A DNA stretch of 64,000 bases, from the NCBI RefSeq assembly GCF_016864195.1, contig NZ_CP045202.1, positions 1,333,001-1,397,000 of the forward strand, read 5' to 3'. Each line of letters starts with the position of its first letter. The first letter of the stretch is position 1. The translations under genes were made by a program, and so were the position numbers. This document shows, piece after piece, positions 37,841 to 47,388 of the stretch. The notes below the pieces were generated by a model. The model did not search any database, was not told the origin of the DNA, and saw nothing but the letters and a program-made list of their open reading frames with translations. This DNA comes from Dechloromonas sp. TW-R-39-2. GTDB taxonomy: Bacteria > Pseudomonadota > Gammaproteobacteria > Burkholderiales > Rhodocyclaceae.

Positions 37841-39727
37841 CTAAAGCCTGAAGCCGGCCAGTAGCTGACGCGTGTCGCCTGCGGTACGAGCCAGTTGGGC
37901 CAGTTCCTGGCGGGCGATCTGGATCGCTTCATCCTCGGCCATGACCCGGTTGTTGATGTGCTCGGTGGTCTGCGCCATGGCCGTGGTCGCCCCGCGCTGC
38001 TCATTGGTCGACAAGGCAATATCGCCGACCCGCTCGACGGCCTCGTGGATTTTCTGCTCGATTTCGGTGATCCGGCTGGCTGCTTCGCGCGACATGTCGA
38101 CGCCGCGGCGAACGGTTTCCACGGTGGCCGTCATTGTCTTGCCGGCTTGCGACGTTTCGTTGCGGACGGCATCGATCATCCCGGCAATTTCCACGGTGGC
38201 CTTGGCCGTGCCTTCGGCCAGCTTCCGTACCTCGTCGGCCACCACGGCAAAGCCGCGGCCTTGTTCGCCGGCCCGTGCTGCTTCGATAGCGGCATTCAGC
38301 GCCAGCAGATTGGTCTGGTCGGCGATGCCCTTGATCACATTGACGATGCCGTGAATTTCCTGCGAGCGGGAATCCAGGCTGTGCAGGATGCTCGACATTT
38401 CTTCAACCTGGGATACCGAGCGTTCGGCATCCGTCGATACCGCCGCGATTTCTGCAACACTGGCGCGTGACAGGCTGCCTGTATCGCGCATCATGCGATC
38501 GACATCTTCGGCATTGTCGGCAATGTGCGACACAGCGACGGTAATCTGTTCGATCGATGCCGCATTGGCGCTGGCCGTTTCGGAAAGGTGCATCGATTCA
38601 TTGGCAATCGTGTCGATGACTTGATTGAGCCGCTGCACACCTTCGGCCAGGCTGTTGGCTTCGGTGCGGAAGGAGGCGAACATCTGGCCGAGTTGTTCGA
38701 GGAAGCGGTTGAAGGCGCTGGCCGTTTCGCCGATTTCATCCTTGCTGTCGATCTGCAGGCGAACCGTCAGGTCACCGCCACCCTTGGCGATGTCTTGCAT
38801 CCGGTCGCGAATCTGGCGTAAGCCAGAGAGCATCCGGCTGGTGATCGTGCCAGCCAGTAATGCGGCAACCGCGACGACGACAAGCAGTGCGCCGGCCAGC
38901 GTGACAAGCAGGCGGTTGAGCGGCTCAAGCACAATTTTCTTTGACAGCGAAACGCCGAGCACCCAGTCGCTGTTCTTTACAGGTGTCAGAAACTGGAAAC
39001 GCTCTTCGCCTTCGCGGATGATACTGAACAGCTTGCCTTCTTCCACCGCCTTGGCCTGGCGCTCCGGGGTTAGTTCCGGGGCAATGCTCGATACTGGTTT
39101 GAGAATCGCATCCTTGTTCGGGTGCACAAGCACCGTCCCGTCTTTGTGCAGGATGTAGGCATATCCTTCGCCTGGCAGGCGCACCGAGAGGATTTCCTTG
39201 GCAACCTGGGCAATCGACATGTCATTGGCCACGACGCCCTTGGTTTTGCCATCTTCCTGAACGACTGCGGCCAGGGAAAGAATCAGGCTGCCGGTAAAGG
39301 CATCGACATAAGGTTTGGAGACAAAGACCGACTTGGGGCCGATTTTTTCAGCGCCCTGGTACCACGGCCGTTGTGTCGGGTCATAGCCGGCCGGGACGTT
39401 CTGCGGTTTGGAAAACACCATGCGCTTGTCGGGCGAGCCGGCATAGACCAGGTCGAATCCACCTGCTTCGGCGTAACGGGCAAAGATTTCCGGGGCATCG
39501 TTGCGTCCGACCACCGGGCGCAGTGAAGCGATCATTGCCGAACGTGTTGCCAGCCATTCGCTGACCGCAAAGGCGTAGCCATTACTTGAACTGCGCGCTT
39601 CGTTTTCGATGTCTTCAAGCAGTAGACCGCGAAGTTGTTGGTAAAACAGTATGCCAAGCGATAGCACGGTGCCGACGAGCAGTACCATCAAAAAGGCCAG
39701 CAAGCGAGATTGCAAGGAGCGAAACAT
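37841..39727 (-). CDS. Methyl-accepting chemotaxis protein with dCache sensor
   Basis: A 628-aa transmembrane chemoreceptor. The first helix is at about residues 8-27, a dCache-like periplasmic domain spans 35-275 ([31 protein letters not shown]), then a second helix at 280-305, a HAMP (about 305-360) and a cytoplasmic signalling domain with the conserved tip [40 protein letters not shown]. The start is ATG 39727 with GGGGAG upstream. It ends 27 bp from the convergent sigma gene. The ligand is unknown. Confidence 0.93.
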   Translation of the reverse strand: MFRSLQSRLLAFLMVLLVGTVLSLGILFYQQLRGLLLEDIENEARSSSNGYAFAVSEWLATRSAMIASLRPVVGRNDAPEIFARYAEAGGFDLVYAGSPDKRMVFSKPQNVPAGYDPTQRPWYQGAEKIGPKSVFVSKPYVDAFTGSLILSLAAVVQEDGKTKGVVANDMSIAQVAKEILSVRLPGEGYAYILHKDGTVLVHPNKDAILKPVSSIAPELTPERQAKAVEEGKLFSIIREGEERFQFLTPVKNSDWVLGVSLSKKIVLEPLNRLLVTLAGALLVVVAVAALLAGTITSRMLSGLRQIRDRMQDIAKGGGDLTVRLQIDSKDEIGETASAFNRFLEQLGQMFASFRTEANSLAEGVQRLNQVIDTIANESMHLSETASANAASIEQITVAVSHIADNAEDVDRMMRDTGSLSRASVAEIAAVSTDAERSVSQVEEMSSILHSLDSRSQEIHGIVNVIKGIADQTNLLALNAAIEAARAGEQGRGFAVVADEVRKLAEGTAKATVEIAGMIDAVRNETSQAGKTMTATVETVRRGVDMSREAASRITEIEQKIHEAVERVGDIALSTNEQRGATTAMAQTTEHINNRVMAEDEAIQIARQELAQLARTAGDTRQLLAGFRL

Positions 39728-39842
39728 GGTGTGTCTCCCCATGAGGTTTGATTGGGTTGCCCCTTGGCGGGGCATATTGTCCTTGGATTATCACCCACTT
39801 TTGTTACTGTTGATACATTATTGCTGCTTGTAATATTTGGGC

Positions 39843-39870
39843 AAAAAAAACCCCGCCTCAAGGGCGGGGT
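39843..39870 (-). terminator. Rho-independent terminator downstream of the small membrane gene
   Basis: Stem CCCCGCC/GGCGGGG with 5-base loop (39851-39869) plus a flanking A-T pair. On the minus strand it is followed by eight T. It lies after the small gene that ends at 39924, supporting that gene. Confidence 0.85.
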
Positions 39871-39923
39871 AACAGGGAGTTTCTCGAACGGGGGAGTTTC
39901 GAGAGGAGGGTAAATCTGTTCCT

Positions 39924-40213
39924 TCAGTCGCGACGGCGTTTCTTCAGCCAGTGGCGGGTTGCAACAATGACGGCACCTGTGGCGACTGCGGCAGCAATGG
40001 CTTTCAGCGGTTCGGCCTGACCTTCGGCGAGCCAGTCAAAACCGGCGACACCAATGAAAACACCGAGGCTTTCATTGATCGGCAGGTTGTCGGCAAAAGC
40101 CATTAGCGGATTGACCGGGTCGGGATGCTGGCCAGCATCGGCTGCGTCGGCATCAGTTCAAAGAAGTAGCTGCGGGCTGCGGCAAGAAATTGCTTGATAT
40201 TCGTTTCGGTCAT
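39924..40213 (-). pseudogene. Small membrane protein gene, split by a frameshift or translationally coupled
   Basis: From ATG 40213 (AGAGGAG upstream) a 36-aa frame MTETNIKQFLAAARSYFFEL... stops at 40103. A second frame continues with ATG 40103 overlapping that stop (TAATG) and gives 59 aa: MAFADNLPINESLGVFIGVAG..., with a membrane helix and a basic end HWLKKRRRD. Reading the second frame upstream gives a plausible continuation (DADAADAGQHPDPVNPL). A one-base deletion near 40157 would restore a single protein of about 95 aa. Alternatives: sequencing error, or two coupled small proteins. It has its own terminator. Confidence 0.6.
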
Positions 40214-40243
40214 TTTGAGTTTCTCCTCTTTACGGGCTTGCTG

Positions 40244-40280
40244 TTGATCCATGCATCGCATTCTAGAGATGCATGGTCAA
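40244..40280. promoter_or_regulatory. Inverted repeat upstream of the small membrane gene
   Basis: CCATGCATC (40249-40257) and GATGCATGG (40268-40276) are a perfect inverted repeat with a 10-base spacer; flanking TTGA/TCAA extend it with a bulge. It lies 36 bp before ATG 40213, in the 5' leader or promoter. A regulator site or leader hairpin are both possible. Confidence 0.5.
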
Positions 40281-40358
40281 GCTGTCTGTTGCGCAAGCGT
40301 GGGCTGGAGGTAACAGCCAATGATCGTCTGTGACGCTTTGTAACGGCTGTCAAGGCCG

Positions 40359-41795
40359 TTACTGGCAGGCTTTCCAGCTCAGGGTGAAACGTGCGCCGCC
40401 TTGCGGCGAAGCGCCGGCGATGGCCGTTCCGCCATGGAGTTCAAGGACGCGGCGAGTGATTGCCAGGCCCAGGCCGTAACCGCCGGTCGAGCGGTCGCGC
40501 GAACGATCGAGTCGCGTGAAGGCGGAGAATATGTGCTCGCGCTCTTCGGGCGGAATGCCAATCCCGTCATCATCGACGTGGATGAGAATCTGCTCGGCCA
40601 GTATTTCCGCGCTGACCCGGATTTCCTTGCTGGCATACTTGAAGGCATTGCGCAGCAGATTGCGCAGTGCATAGGGCATGGCCTTCCGGTCGAGGTCGAC
40701 GCAAAGCTTTTCCGGCAATTCCGAGGTGTCGACCGTGATATCGAGGTTGCGGCCGAGCAGGCGAACGGCATCGACTTCCGCGACCAGCCAGCTGGCAAAC
40801 TGGACGCTGGAGAAGTGCGGCTCGGGGGCTTCGCGCTCGAAGCGGGCATAGGTCAGGCTGGTATCGATCAGGTGGTCGAGTTCTTCGAGATCACCTTCCA
40901 TCATCGCCCACAGGCGTTCGCGTTCGGCCAGCTCATCCGTTTCGGTCAGCATTTCGAGCGCAAAGCGCATGCGTGCAATCGGGGTGCGCAATTCGTGTGA
41001 AATCCCGCAGGCAAGCTCGCGATGGGTGGCCAGCAGTTGCTGGACGCGCTCCGCCATGTTGTTCATGGTGTCGGAGAGTGGGGCGAACAATTGGCTGCGA
41101 GCCGCTGGAGAGCGCGCTTCGAAGTTGCCGTCTCCCAGGTCGCGTGCCGTTTGGCGCAGTGCTTCGAGATCGCGCCAGACGGGGCGAACCCAGAACCACA
41201 GTGCGATACCGAAAATCAGCCCGGTCAAGCTCCAGGTCAGCAGGCGCAGGCGCAATTCGAGCGGCAATCTGTCTTTCAGTTCCGGGTTGCGGTTCGAGGC
41301 CAGCGGGCCGACGACTAGTACCTGACTGCTGGTGCCGAGGCGGTGGTACATGATGTCGCCATCGTGGTCGATTGCGATATCTCCGGAGTCAAGCTTGTCG
41401 ACTTGTGTCGGCGTCAGCGTCCGGTCGAGACTGATGCGTTCGACAATGCCGAGCTTGTAGGAGAATTTTTCGTCCAGTTCGCGAATCTTGCGCGGCCAGG
41501 TGCTGCGTGGCTGGCGAAACAGTTCATCTTCAATCAGGGTGATCGTGCCGCGCATGAAGCGACGCGCGTAGTCATCGGTAATGCCGCGCTGGGCGGTCGA
41601 GATGACAAAGTCGGCAGTGAAGGCGATGGCGACGAACGAGCCCATCGCCAGCAGGTAGAAATTGAAAAACAGTTTCGACAGGCTATAGCGGCCACCGCGC
41701 CAGCGCGGCAGGGTGACGCGGAAGAGCGAGCGGGCCAGGCCCTGGTTGTGTTCTTTCTCGCCCTTGGTCCGACCGGGGAGATCAGTTCCAGTCAT
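40359..41795 (-). CDS. rstB: Sensor histidine kinase RstB-like
   Basis: A 478-aa inner-membrane kinase. Two helices (about 40-60 and 168-190) flank a periplasmic sensor; HAMP follows, then the H-box CGISHELRTPIARMRF, N-box RNLLRNAFKYASK, and G-boxes DDDGIGIPPEEREHIF and STGGYGLGLAI. It overlaps rstA by 14 bp; ATG 41795 was chosen because upstream codons belong to rstA in another frame. The sensor domain resembles RstB of enterics (SRSTGG and periplasmic DW-motif), so the signal may be low Mg2+/acid or unknown. Confidence 0.9.
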   Translation of the reverse strand: MTGTDLPGRTKGEKEHNQGLARSLFRVTLPRWRGGRYSLSKLFFNFYLLAMGSFVAIAFTADFVISTAQRGITDDYARRFMRGTITLIEDELFRQPRSTWPRKIRELDEKFSYKLGIVERISLDRTLTPTQVDKLDSGDIAIDHDGDIMYHRLGTSSQVLVVGPLASNRNPELKDRLPLELRLRLLTWSLTGLIFGIALWFWVRPVWRDLEALRQTARDLGDGNFEARSPAARSQLFAPLSDTMNNMAERVQQLLATHRELACGISHELRTPIARMRFALEMLTETDELAERERLWAMMEGDLEELDHLIDTSLTYARFEREAPEPHFSSVQFASWLVAEVDAVRLLGRNLDITVDTSELPEKLCVDLDRKAMPYALRNLLRNAFKYASKEIRVSAEILAEQILIHVDDDGIGIPPEEREHIFSAFTRLDRSRDRSTGGYGLGLAITRRVLELHGGTAIAGASPQGGARFTLSWKACQ

Positions 41796-42486
41796 GCTTG
41801 CTGAACAGATAGCCCTTGCCGCGCACGGTCTTGATCCGGGTCGGATTTTCCGGATCGTCATTGAGCTTTTTGCGCAGACGGGAAATCCGGGCATCGATCG
41901 AACGATCCAGGCCGTCAAAACCAATGCCGCGAAGTTCCTGCAGCAAATCGTCGCGCGACAGCACATTGCCGGCATGTGAGGCGAGCAGCCAGAGCAGGTC
42001 GAATTCTGCTGTCGTCAGATCGATTGTTTCACCGCTCAGTGCTGCGGTACGGGTTGCCTGGCTGATTCTGAATTGCCCGAAAACCATCTGCTCGGCATCC
42101 GTGCTGCCGCCTTCGGCCGGAGCAGGCAGTCGACGCAGCAATGCCTTGATACGGGCGAGCAGGACGCGTGGCTGAACCGGTTTCGCGATGTAGTCGTCAG
42201 CGCCCATTTCAAGGCCGAGAATTTGGTCGAAATCTTCGTCGCGCGCAGTCAGCATGAGAATGACGCCGCGGTAATGCGGGCGTACGGCGCGGCATACTTC
42301 GAAGCCATCCTTGCCGGGCAGCATGACATCAAGGATGACCAGATCCGGCTGTTCGTTCAGGATGCGAGCTTCGGCAGTGTCGCCGCGTGGCTCGATGCTG
42401 ACTTGCAGGTCGTTCTTGGTCAGGTATTCGGCAGTCAGTTCGGCCAGGCGTTCGTCGTCTTCGACGAGAAGGATGCGTGTATTCAT
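41782..42486 (-). CDS. rstA: Response regulator RstA-like (OmpR family)
   Basis: A 234-aa DNA-binding regulator. The receiver has the acidic pocket Glu9-Asp10-Asp11 region (LLVEDDERL), the phospho-acceptor Asp in LVILDVMLPGKDG, and the conserved Lys in IAKPVQPR. The C-terminal winged helix has SRDDLLQELRG and RIKTVRGKGYLF. It is paired with rstB by a 14-bp overlap. Target genes are unknown. Confidence 0.93.
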   Translation of the reverse strand: MNTRILLVEDDERLAELTAEYLTKNDLQVSIEPRGDTAEARILNEQPDLVILDVMLPGKDGFEVCRAVRPHYRGVILMLTARDEDFDQILGLEMGADDYIAKPVQPRVLLARIKALLRRLPAPAEGGSTDAEQMVFGQFRISQATRTAALSGETIDLTTAEFDLLWLLASHAGNVLSRDDLLQELRGIGFDGLDRSIDARISRLRKKLNDDPENPTRIKTVRGKGYLFSKHDWN

Positions 42487-42608
42487 GTGCCAATCTTAAC
42501 GAGGCGCGGCCTGCCGGTCCACTTTGTCGCGGTCGACCTGCTGGGCAGCCTGTTTTTCGGTGGCTTGCCTTAGAATGCCCGGACTCGATTTCAATCTGGA
42601 CACTCCGC

Positions 42609-43103
42609 ATGATTTTTTCAAAAGTTCCCTTGCGTGCCTGGTTTGCGACATTGTCGCTGGGCTGTTTCGGTCTGGTCGCTTTCGGCATGCAGTTGCAGGC
42701 CTTGTTGCGTCTGTCGCCATGCCCGATGTGCATTTTCCAGCGTTTGCTTTACCTGGTGATTGGTGTGCTGGCATTGCTCGGTTTTGTCTTGCCCGCCGCT
42801 CATCCTCTCTGGCTTGTGCTCGTTGCCGGGTTTGCCCTGCTAGGTGCCGGGGTGGCTGCACAGCAAAGCTGGATGCAGGCTTTTCCCGAGTTGGCGACCG
42901 AGTGCGGTTTTACCGATCCCACTTTGCTTGAACGTCTGGTCGACATGCTTGGCATGCAGTGGCCATCTCTTTTCCTGGCAACCGGTTTCTGCACCAGTAA
43001 GGAATGGGTATTCCTCGGGCTTTCGATGGCCAACTGGTCATTCTTTGTCTTTGCCGGAATCGCTGCCTACGCTGTCATTCTGTTGCGTCGGAAGTGGCGC
43101 TGA
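42609..43103 (+). CDS. dsbB: Disulfide bond formation protein DsbB
   Basis: A 164-aa inner-membrane protein with four helices that reoxidises DsbA using quinone. The CPMC pair (Cys38, Cys41) and the second pair Cys99 (ATECGF) and Cys128 (GFCTS) are the two redox-active disulfides. The start ATG 42609 fits the first helix. It is divergent from rstA with 122 bp between, and convergent with rpmG. Confidence 0.94.
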   Translation: MIFSKVPLRAWFATLSLGCFGLVAFGMQLQALLRLSPCPMCIFQRLLYLVIGVLALLGFVLPAAHPLWLVLVAGFALLGAGVAAQQSWMQAFPELATECGFTDPTLLERLVDMLGMQWPSLFLATGFCTSKEWVFLGLSMANWSFFVFAGIAAYAVILLRRKWR

Positions 43104-43128
43104 GCGAATGCGGTAATTTCCCGGCCAG

Positions 43129-43157
43129 AAAAAACAAAACCCGCCAGAGGCGGGTTT
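43129..43157 (-). terminator. Rho-independent terminator of rpmB-rpmG
   Basis: AAACCCGCC pairs with GGCGGGTTT around the 3-base loop AGA. On the minus strand it is followed by TTTTGTTTTTT. It lies 23 bp after the rpmG stop and faces the end of dsbB. Confidence 0.87.
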
Positions 43158-43180
43158 GTCGAAAGCTGGAGGGAGGCTGA

Positions 43181-43348
43181 TTACTTCAGCTTCACTTCCT
43201 TGTAAGCAACGTGCTTGCGGGCCTTCGGGTCATACTTCATCATTTCCAGTTTTTCAGGCGTAGTACGCTTGTTCTTGGAAGTGGTGTAGAAGTGACCGGT
43301 ACCTGCCGTGGATTCAAGCTTGATCTTTTCGCGACCGCCTTTAGCCAT
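43181..43348 (-). CDS. rpmG: 50S ribosomal protein L33
   Basis: A 55-aa basic ribosomal protein, [20 protein letters not shown] start and [16 protein letters not shown] end; the pattern of a Cys-free L33 (no zinc-binding CxxC). It lies 19 bp after rpmB, the conserved rpmB-rpmG pairing. Confidence 0.97.
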   Translation of the reverse strand: MAKGGREKIKLESTAGTGHFYTTSKNKRTTPEKLEMMKYDPKARKHVAYKEVKLK

Positions 43349-43367
43349 TTTATTTATCCTTCCTTAA

Positions 43368-43601
43368 TCAAACTTCGCCGCGTGCGCGCAGGTCGGCGAG
43401 GACGGAGTCGATACCGTTCTTGTCGATCATACGCAGGCCGGCGTTGGATACACGCAGGCGCACGAAGCGGTTTTCAGATTCGACCCAGAAACGACGATAC
43501 TGCAGATTCGGCAGGAAGCGGCGTTTCGTTCTATTGTTGGCGTGGGAAACCTTGTTCCCAACCATCGGGGCTTTTCCCGTTACTTGGCAGACTCGCGCCA
43601 T
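43368..43601 (-). CDS. rpmB: 50S ribosomal protein L28
   Basis: A 77-aa ribosomal protein, [20 protein letters not shown] start with the family segment [20 protein letters not shown]; it lies directly upstream of rpmG. The usual promoter region lies between 43602 and 43685, where only part of a leader is visible. Confidence 0.97.
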   Translation of the reverse strand: MARVCQVTGKAPMVGNKVSHANNRTKRRFLPNLQYRRFWVESENRFVRLRVSNAGLRMIDKNGIDSVLADLRARGEV

Positions 43602-43685
43602 GATTGGTGCTCCAGAATTCGCTAGAAGAAAGCCCGCGATTTTAACGAATAAACCCTGTTTGTTTCAAGCTATTTTTGCGTATTG

Positions 43686-44366
43686 TTAGATAAGTCCACG
43701 TTCGGCGAATGAAATCGGGGCCTGATTTCCGGCCACGATGAAGTGGTCGAGAAGTTTGATATCGACCATGGCAAGGGCGTCTTTGAGGTTTTTGGTGAGT
43801 AATTCGTCGGCTCTCGATGGCTCGGCGACGCCCGATGGATGGTTGTGGGCCAGAATGACGGCTGCCGCATTGTGGGCGAGGGCAGTCTTGACCACTTCAC
43901 GTGGATAGACGCTGGTTTGCGTCAGGCTGCCGGTAAATAATTCGTCGGCTCTTAGTAGACGATTTTGCGCATCGAGCCAGAGCGCCATGAAAACCTCGTG
44001 TTGCCGGTTGGCCAGTTTCAGACGCAACCAGTCGCGAACCTGTCCAGGAGAGGAGAAACTGTCGCGTTTGACCATTTCCTGCGTGAGCGCCCGCCGGGTC
44101 AACTCAAAGCTTGCCTTGAGTTGGACGGCCTTGGCGATTCCGATGCCGGAGACACTGGATAGTTGCGCAGGCGTTGCTTCGGCCAGTGCATTCAGATTGC
44201 CGTCAAAACGCAGCAGCAAATCACGCGCCAGATCGACGGCACTTTTGCCGCGGACGCCAACCCGCAAATAGATAGCCAGCAACTCCGCATCCGACAGGGC
44301 TTCGGGGCCATGTGAAAGCAGGCGCTCCCGTGGGCGTTCGCCGGCCGGCCAATCGGTGATTGCCAT
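43686..44366 (-). CDS. radC: RadC/MPN-family (JAMM) protein
   Basis: A 226-aa protein with an N-terminal helix-hairpin-helix-like part ([17 protein letters not shown]) and a C-terminal JAMM/MPN domain ([16 protein letters not shown] and [18 protein letters not shown], with zinc-binding HxH and Asp). Despite the name, a recombination-repair role is not established. It is divergent from coaBC with a 41-bp gap. Confidence 0.95.
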   Translation of the reverse strand: MAITDWPAGERPRERLLSHGPEALSDAELLAIYLRVGVRGKSAVDLARDLLLRFDGNLNALAEATPAQLSSVSGIGIAKAVQLKASFELTRRALTQEMVKRDSFSSPGQVRDWLRLKLANRQHEVFMALWLDAQNRLLRADELFTGSLTQTSVYPREVVKTALAHNAAAVILAHNHPSGVAEPSRADELLTKNLKDALAMVDIKLLDHFIVAGNQAPISFAERGLI

Positions 44367-44377
44367 GCTAATTCCAG

Positions 44378-44401
44378 TAGAATGGTCAGGCTATCATTCT
44401 A
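44378..44401. promoter_or_regulatory. Inverted repeat between radC and coaBC
   Basis: TAGAATG and CATTCTA form a perfect 7-bp inverted repeat with a 10-bp spacer. Each arm also reads TAGAAT, like a -10 box, on one strand. It may hold overlapping divergent promoters or an operator. The gap between the genes is just 41 bp. Confidence 0.4.
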
Positions 44402-44407
44402 GTGTTA

Positions 44408-45604
44408 ATGACAATGGAATTAAAGGGAAAAAGTATCGTTCTCGGTGTGACGGGCGGGATTGCCGCCTACAAGGCAGCCGAACTGGTTCGTCTTTTACGT
44501 AAACAAGGTGCTGATGTTCAGGTGGCGATGACGGAGGGTGCGACGCATTTCGTGACCCAGACGACCTTCCAGGCGCTTTCCGGCAAACCGGTCTTTACGG
44601 ATCAATGGGATGCGCGGATGCCGAATGCGATGGCGCATATTGATTTGTCGCGCCAGGCCGACTGCATTCTTGTCGCCCCGGCATCGGCCGATTTTCTGGC
44701 TCGTGCCGTGCAGGGGCAGGCCGACGACCTGCTGGCCACCATGGTGCTGGCCCGCGATTGCCCATTGCTGGTTGCGCCGGCGATGAATCGCCAGATGTGG
44801 GAAAACCCGGCAACCCGGCGCAATGTGGCCCAATTGTCGGCCGATGGGGTGAGCATTCTTGGTCCGGACAGTGGCGAACAGGCGTGTGGCGAGGTTGGTG
44901 CGGGCCGAATGATGGAGCCTGAAGAGATTGTCGAGTCGATGATTGCCTTCTTTGCTGCAAAGGTGCTGGCCGGGAAAAAGGTCCTGCTGACCGCCGGGCC
45001 GACTTTCGAAGCCATCGATCCTGTGCGCGGCATTACCAATCTGTCTTCCGGACGCATGGGATACGCACTTGCTCGTGCTGCACGCCAGGCGGGGGCTGAA
45101 GTGACCTTGGTTTCGGGACCGGTTGGTTTTGCCGCTCCGCAGGGTGTCGACCGCATCAATGTGCGGAGTGCGCTCGATATGCATCGCGCCGTCATGGCGC
45201 ATGCCGGCACGGCCGATATCTTTATTGCCGTGGCGGCGGTTGCTGATTATCGCGTCGCTAACTCGGCCGAGCACAAGCTCAAGAAGGATAGTGGCGGAAT
45301 CCCGCCGATCGAGCTGATCGAGAATCCGGATATCCTGGCGGAAGTGGCGGCCTTGCCGGATGGCCCGTTCTGCGTTGGCTTCGCAGCGGAAAGTCGTAAT
45401 CTGGAGGAGTACGCCCAGACCAAGCGGCGCAAGAAGAAGATTCCGCTGATTGCCGGCAATCTGATTCAGGATGGCTTTGGCGGTGACGACAATCGGCTGG
45501 TTTTGTTCGATGATGCCGGGGTTCATCCTCTGGCGCCGGCTCCCAAATCAGTGCTGGCCCGCCAGTTGATCCAACACATTGCTCATTTGACAGGAAATAA
45601 CTGA
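44408..45604 (+). CDS. coaBC: Bifunctional phosphopantothenoylcysteine decarboxylase/synthetase
   Basis: Catalyses PPC synthesis and decarboxylation to 4'-phosphopantetheine in CoA synthesis. The flavin-dependent CoaC domain is N-terminal ([20 protein letters not shown] and the conserved [25 protein letters not shown]) and CoaB C-terminal ([29 protein letters not shown]). The start is ATG 44408 or 44414; neither has a clear ribosome site. It completes a CoA route with the pan genes elsewhere in the window. Its stop overlaps dut (ATGA). Confidence 0.96.
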   Translation: MTMELKGKSIVLGVTGGIAAYKAAELVRLLRKQGADVQVAMTEGATHFVTQTTFQALSGKPVFTDQWDARMPNAMAHIDLSRQADCILVAPASADFLARAVQGQADDLLATMVLARDCPLLVAPAMNRQMWENPATRRNVAQLSADGVSILGPDSGEQACGEVGAGRMMEPEEIVESMIAFFAAKVLAGKKVLLTAGPTFEAIDPVRGITNLSSGRMGYALARAARQAGAEVTLVSGPVGFAAPQGVDRINVRSALDMHRAVMAHAGTADIFIAVAAVADYRVANSAEHKLKKDSGGIPPIELIENPDILAEVAALPDGPFCVGFAAESRNLEEYAQTKRRKKKIPLIAGNLIQDGFGGDDNRLVLFDDAGVHPLAPAPKSVLARQLIQHIAHLTGNN

Positions 45605-46053
45605 TGCACCGTATCGATGTAAAAATTCTCGATGATCGTTTGCGCGACAACCCACCGCAATACGCCACGCCGGGTTCTGCCGGCCTCGACCTGCGAGCCT
45701 GCGTTGACGCACCGCTTGAAATTGTTCCGGGGCAAACGATCCTGGTGCGTACCGGGATGGCCATTCATCTGGCTGATCCAGGCTTGGCGGCAATGATTCT
45801 GCCGCGTTCGGGCTTGGGCCATAAACACGGTATCGTGTTGGGTAATCTGGTCGGTCTGATCGACAGCGATTACCAGGGGGAATTGATGGTTTCGATGTGG
45901 AATCGCGGCAGCGATGCATTCACGCTCAATCCGCTTGATCGTATCGCCCAGCTGGTGGTTGTCCCTGTCCTGCAGGTTGGCTTCAATATCGTCGATGAGT
46001 TCGATGCCAGCAAGCGCGGAGAGGGTGGCTTTGGCAGTACCGGCAAGTCCTGA
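45604..46053 (+). CDS. dut: dUTP diphosphatase
   Basis: Hydrolyses dUTP to dUMP and pyrophosphate, keeping uracil out of DNA and supplying dTMP synthesis. The 149-aa trimeric enzyme has the five motifs: [45 protein letters not shown] positions and the C-terminal [11 protein letters not shown]. It overlaps coaBC by one base, the common coaBC-dut operon. Confidence 0.97.
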   Translation: MHRIDVKILDDRLRDNPPQYATPGSAGLDLRACVDAPLEIVPGQTILVRTGMAIHLADPGLAAMILPRSGLGHKHGIVLGNLVGLIDSDYQGELMVSMWNRGSDAFTLNPLDRIAQLVVVPVLQVGFNIVDEFDASKRGEGGFGSTGKS

Positions 46054-46070
46054 AATTCGACTGTTGCCGA

Positions 46071-46096
46071 AAAAGCGCCGTTCAGGCGCTTTTTTT
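46071..46096. terminator. Bidirectional terminator between dut and MCP-like gene
   Basis: Stem AAAAGCGCC/GGCGCTTTT with a 5-base loop and a T-run to 46096 on the plus strand; an A-run on the other side makes it work for the minus-strand gene ending at 46101. Confidence 0.88.
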
Positions 46097-46100
46097 ATGT

Positions 46101-47330
46101 CTAGAAAAGTTCGATATCGCCATCGTTGCTGCTACCGGAGGCTGCGGCAGAACTGCCTCCCGAACGAATGGCATCGGTTTTGACATGCGAGTTGACCAGC
46201 AACTCAACCAGGCGCTGGCTGCGCGTACGGAAACGCTGCAATCCGTCCGTCTGGTTTTGGTCGTCGTGCAGGCTGAGGAAGGCGTGCATGTACTCGCCGA
46301 CATTCAGAGTGCGCTGGCTGATACGGGACATCATCTGGGTGACGATGTCCTCGAACTGCATGGCCATCACCCCTTCCTGGGTCAGGTGATGCATTTGTTC
46401 GGTGACTTCGGTGATGTGCTGGGAGTGTTCGCGAGCCTTGCCGGTCAATTCCATCAATTCATTGCCGAGATCACGCAACATGGCTTGGGATTTGTCGGCG
46501 ATGCTCATGTCCATCTGGCTGGCTTCGGTAATCTGCGTGCCTACATCGTGCAGCGAACCGAGAATATCTGCCAATGCCTTGCGGATGTCAGTATTGAAGT
46601 CGCCGGTTCGGGCGGCGAGATTACGGACTTCATCGGCCACGACGGCAAAACCGCGGCCGGCTTCTCCGGCGCGGGCTGCTTCGATGGCGGCATTGAGCGC
46701 GAGCAGGTCGGTCTGTTTGGTAATCCCGGCCACATCGTTGAGCATCGTGTTGATCAGCGAGACCTGGTTCTGCATTTGCTCGAAGCTGCTGGCAATGCCC
46801 AGGCTGGTCGTCCGGAGTTGAACCATCTTGCGGACGAATTCGCCGATCAGTGCGTTGGTTTCGTCGAAGAAGCGCTGCAGTCCGGCTTGTTCCTGAATAT
46901 GGCTATTTTCGGAGCCCGTCATCTGCAGCATTTCGTCGATCAGTGAGCGCAGGATCTGGCGCTGGTCGGATGATTGCGATTCCAGGCCGGTCAGGCTGCC
47001 GGAAAGTTTGCTGACCGAGGCCCTGATAATTTCCTGCGCATCGACCATTTCTCTTTCGAGCGAGGAGAACTGCATCTCGGCATGGGCCATCGCATCGCTT
47101 GATAGCGTGTGATATTCGGACATGACCTTGTCGAGTTCGGCAATGTATCTTTGCTGTTTTGTTTTCCAGCGCTTGCGCTCTCCGAAAGAAAGCAGGACTG
47201 CGCCCGCCAGCGTCGCCGCAACGAGGAGAAACAAATGGGGCGAAACGCCGCCGCCGGTTTGTGACCATCCCCAGATTGCCAGGCAGAGCGCTGTTGCAAT
47301 CCAGATCAGCAGGTCGTCGATTCGTTTCAT
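46101..47330 (-). CDS. Methyl-accepting chemotaxis-like protein without a sensor domain
   Basis: A 409-aa protein. Two N-terminal helices (about 8-25 and 30-48) are joined by a few residues, so there is no periplasmic sensor. The rest is cytoplasmic signalling helix with the hairpin tip [37 protein letters not shown]. The C-terminus ends in an acidic peptide NDGDIELF. It may sense internal or membrane signals or act as an adaptor. It is monocistronic, facing dut. Confidence 0.85.
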   Translation of the reverse strand: MKRIDDLLIWIATALCLAIWGWSQTGGGVSPHLFLLVAATLAGAVLLSFGERKRWKTKQQRYIAELDKVMSEYHTLSSDAMAHAEMQFSSLEREMVDAQEIIRASVSKLSGSLTGLESQSSDQRQILRSLIDEMLQMTGSENSHIQEQAGLQRFFDETNALIGEFVRKMVQLRTTSLGIASSFEQMQNQVSLINTMLNDVAGITKQTDLLALNAAIEAARAGEAGRGFAVVADEVRNLAARTGDFNTDIRKALADILGSLHDVGTQITEASQMDMSIADKSQAMLRDLGNELMELTGKAREHSQHITEVTEQMHHLTQEGVMAMQFEDIVTQMMSRISQRTLNVGEYMHAFLSLHDDQNQTDGLQRFRTRSQRLVELLVNSHVKTDAIRSGGSSAAASGSSNDGDIELF

Positions 47331-47350
47331 TCGTTGTTTTCCGAAAGCAG

Positions 47351-47382
47351 CCGATAGGCCGCCATTGTAAGGCGGCTATCGG
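47351..47382. terminator. Hairpin between pntB and MCP-like gene
   Basis: CCGATAGGCCGCC pairs with GGCGGCTATCGG with one bulged G around a 7-base loop. It lies just after the pntB stop; a T-rich stretch occurs on the plus side only. Confidence 0.6.
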
Positions 47383-47388
47383 TTATTT

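Noticed and set aside
40103..40213. Programmed -1 frameshifting in the small membrane gene
   Set aside because: No X-XXY-YYZ slippery heptamer or stimulatory structure is visible at the junction; a lost base or coupling is simpler.
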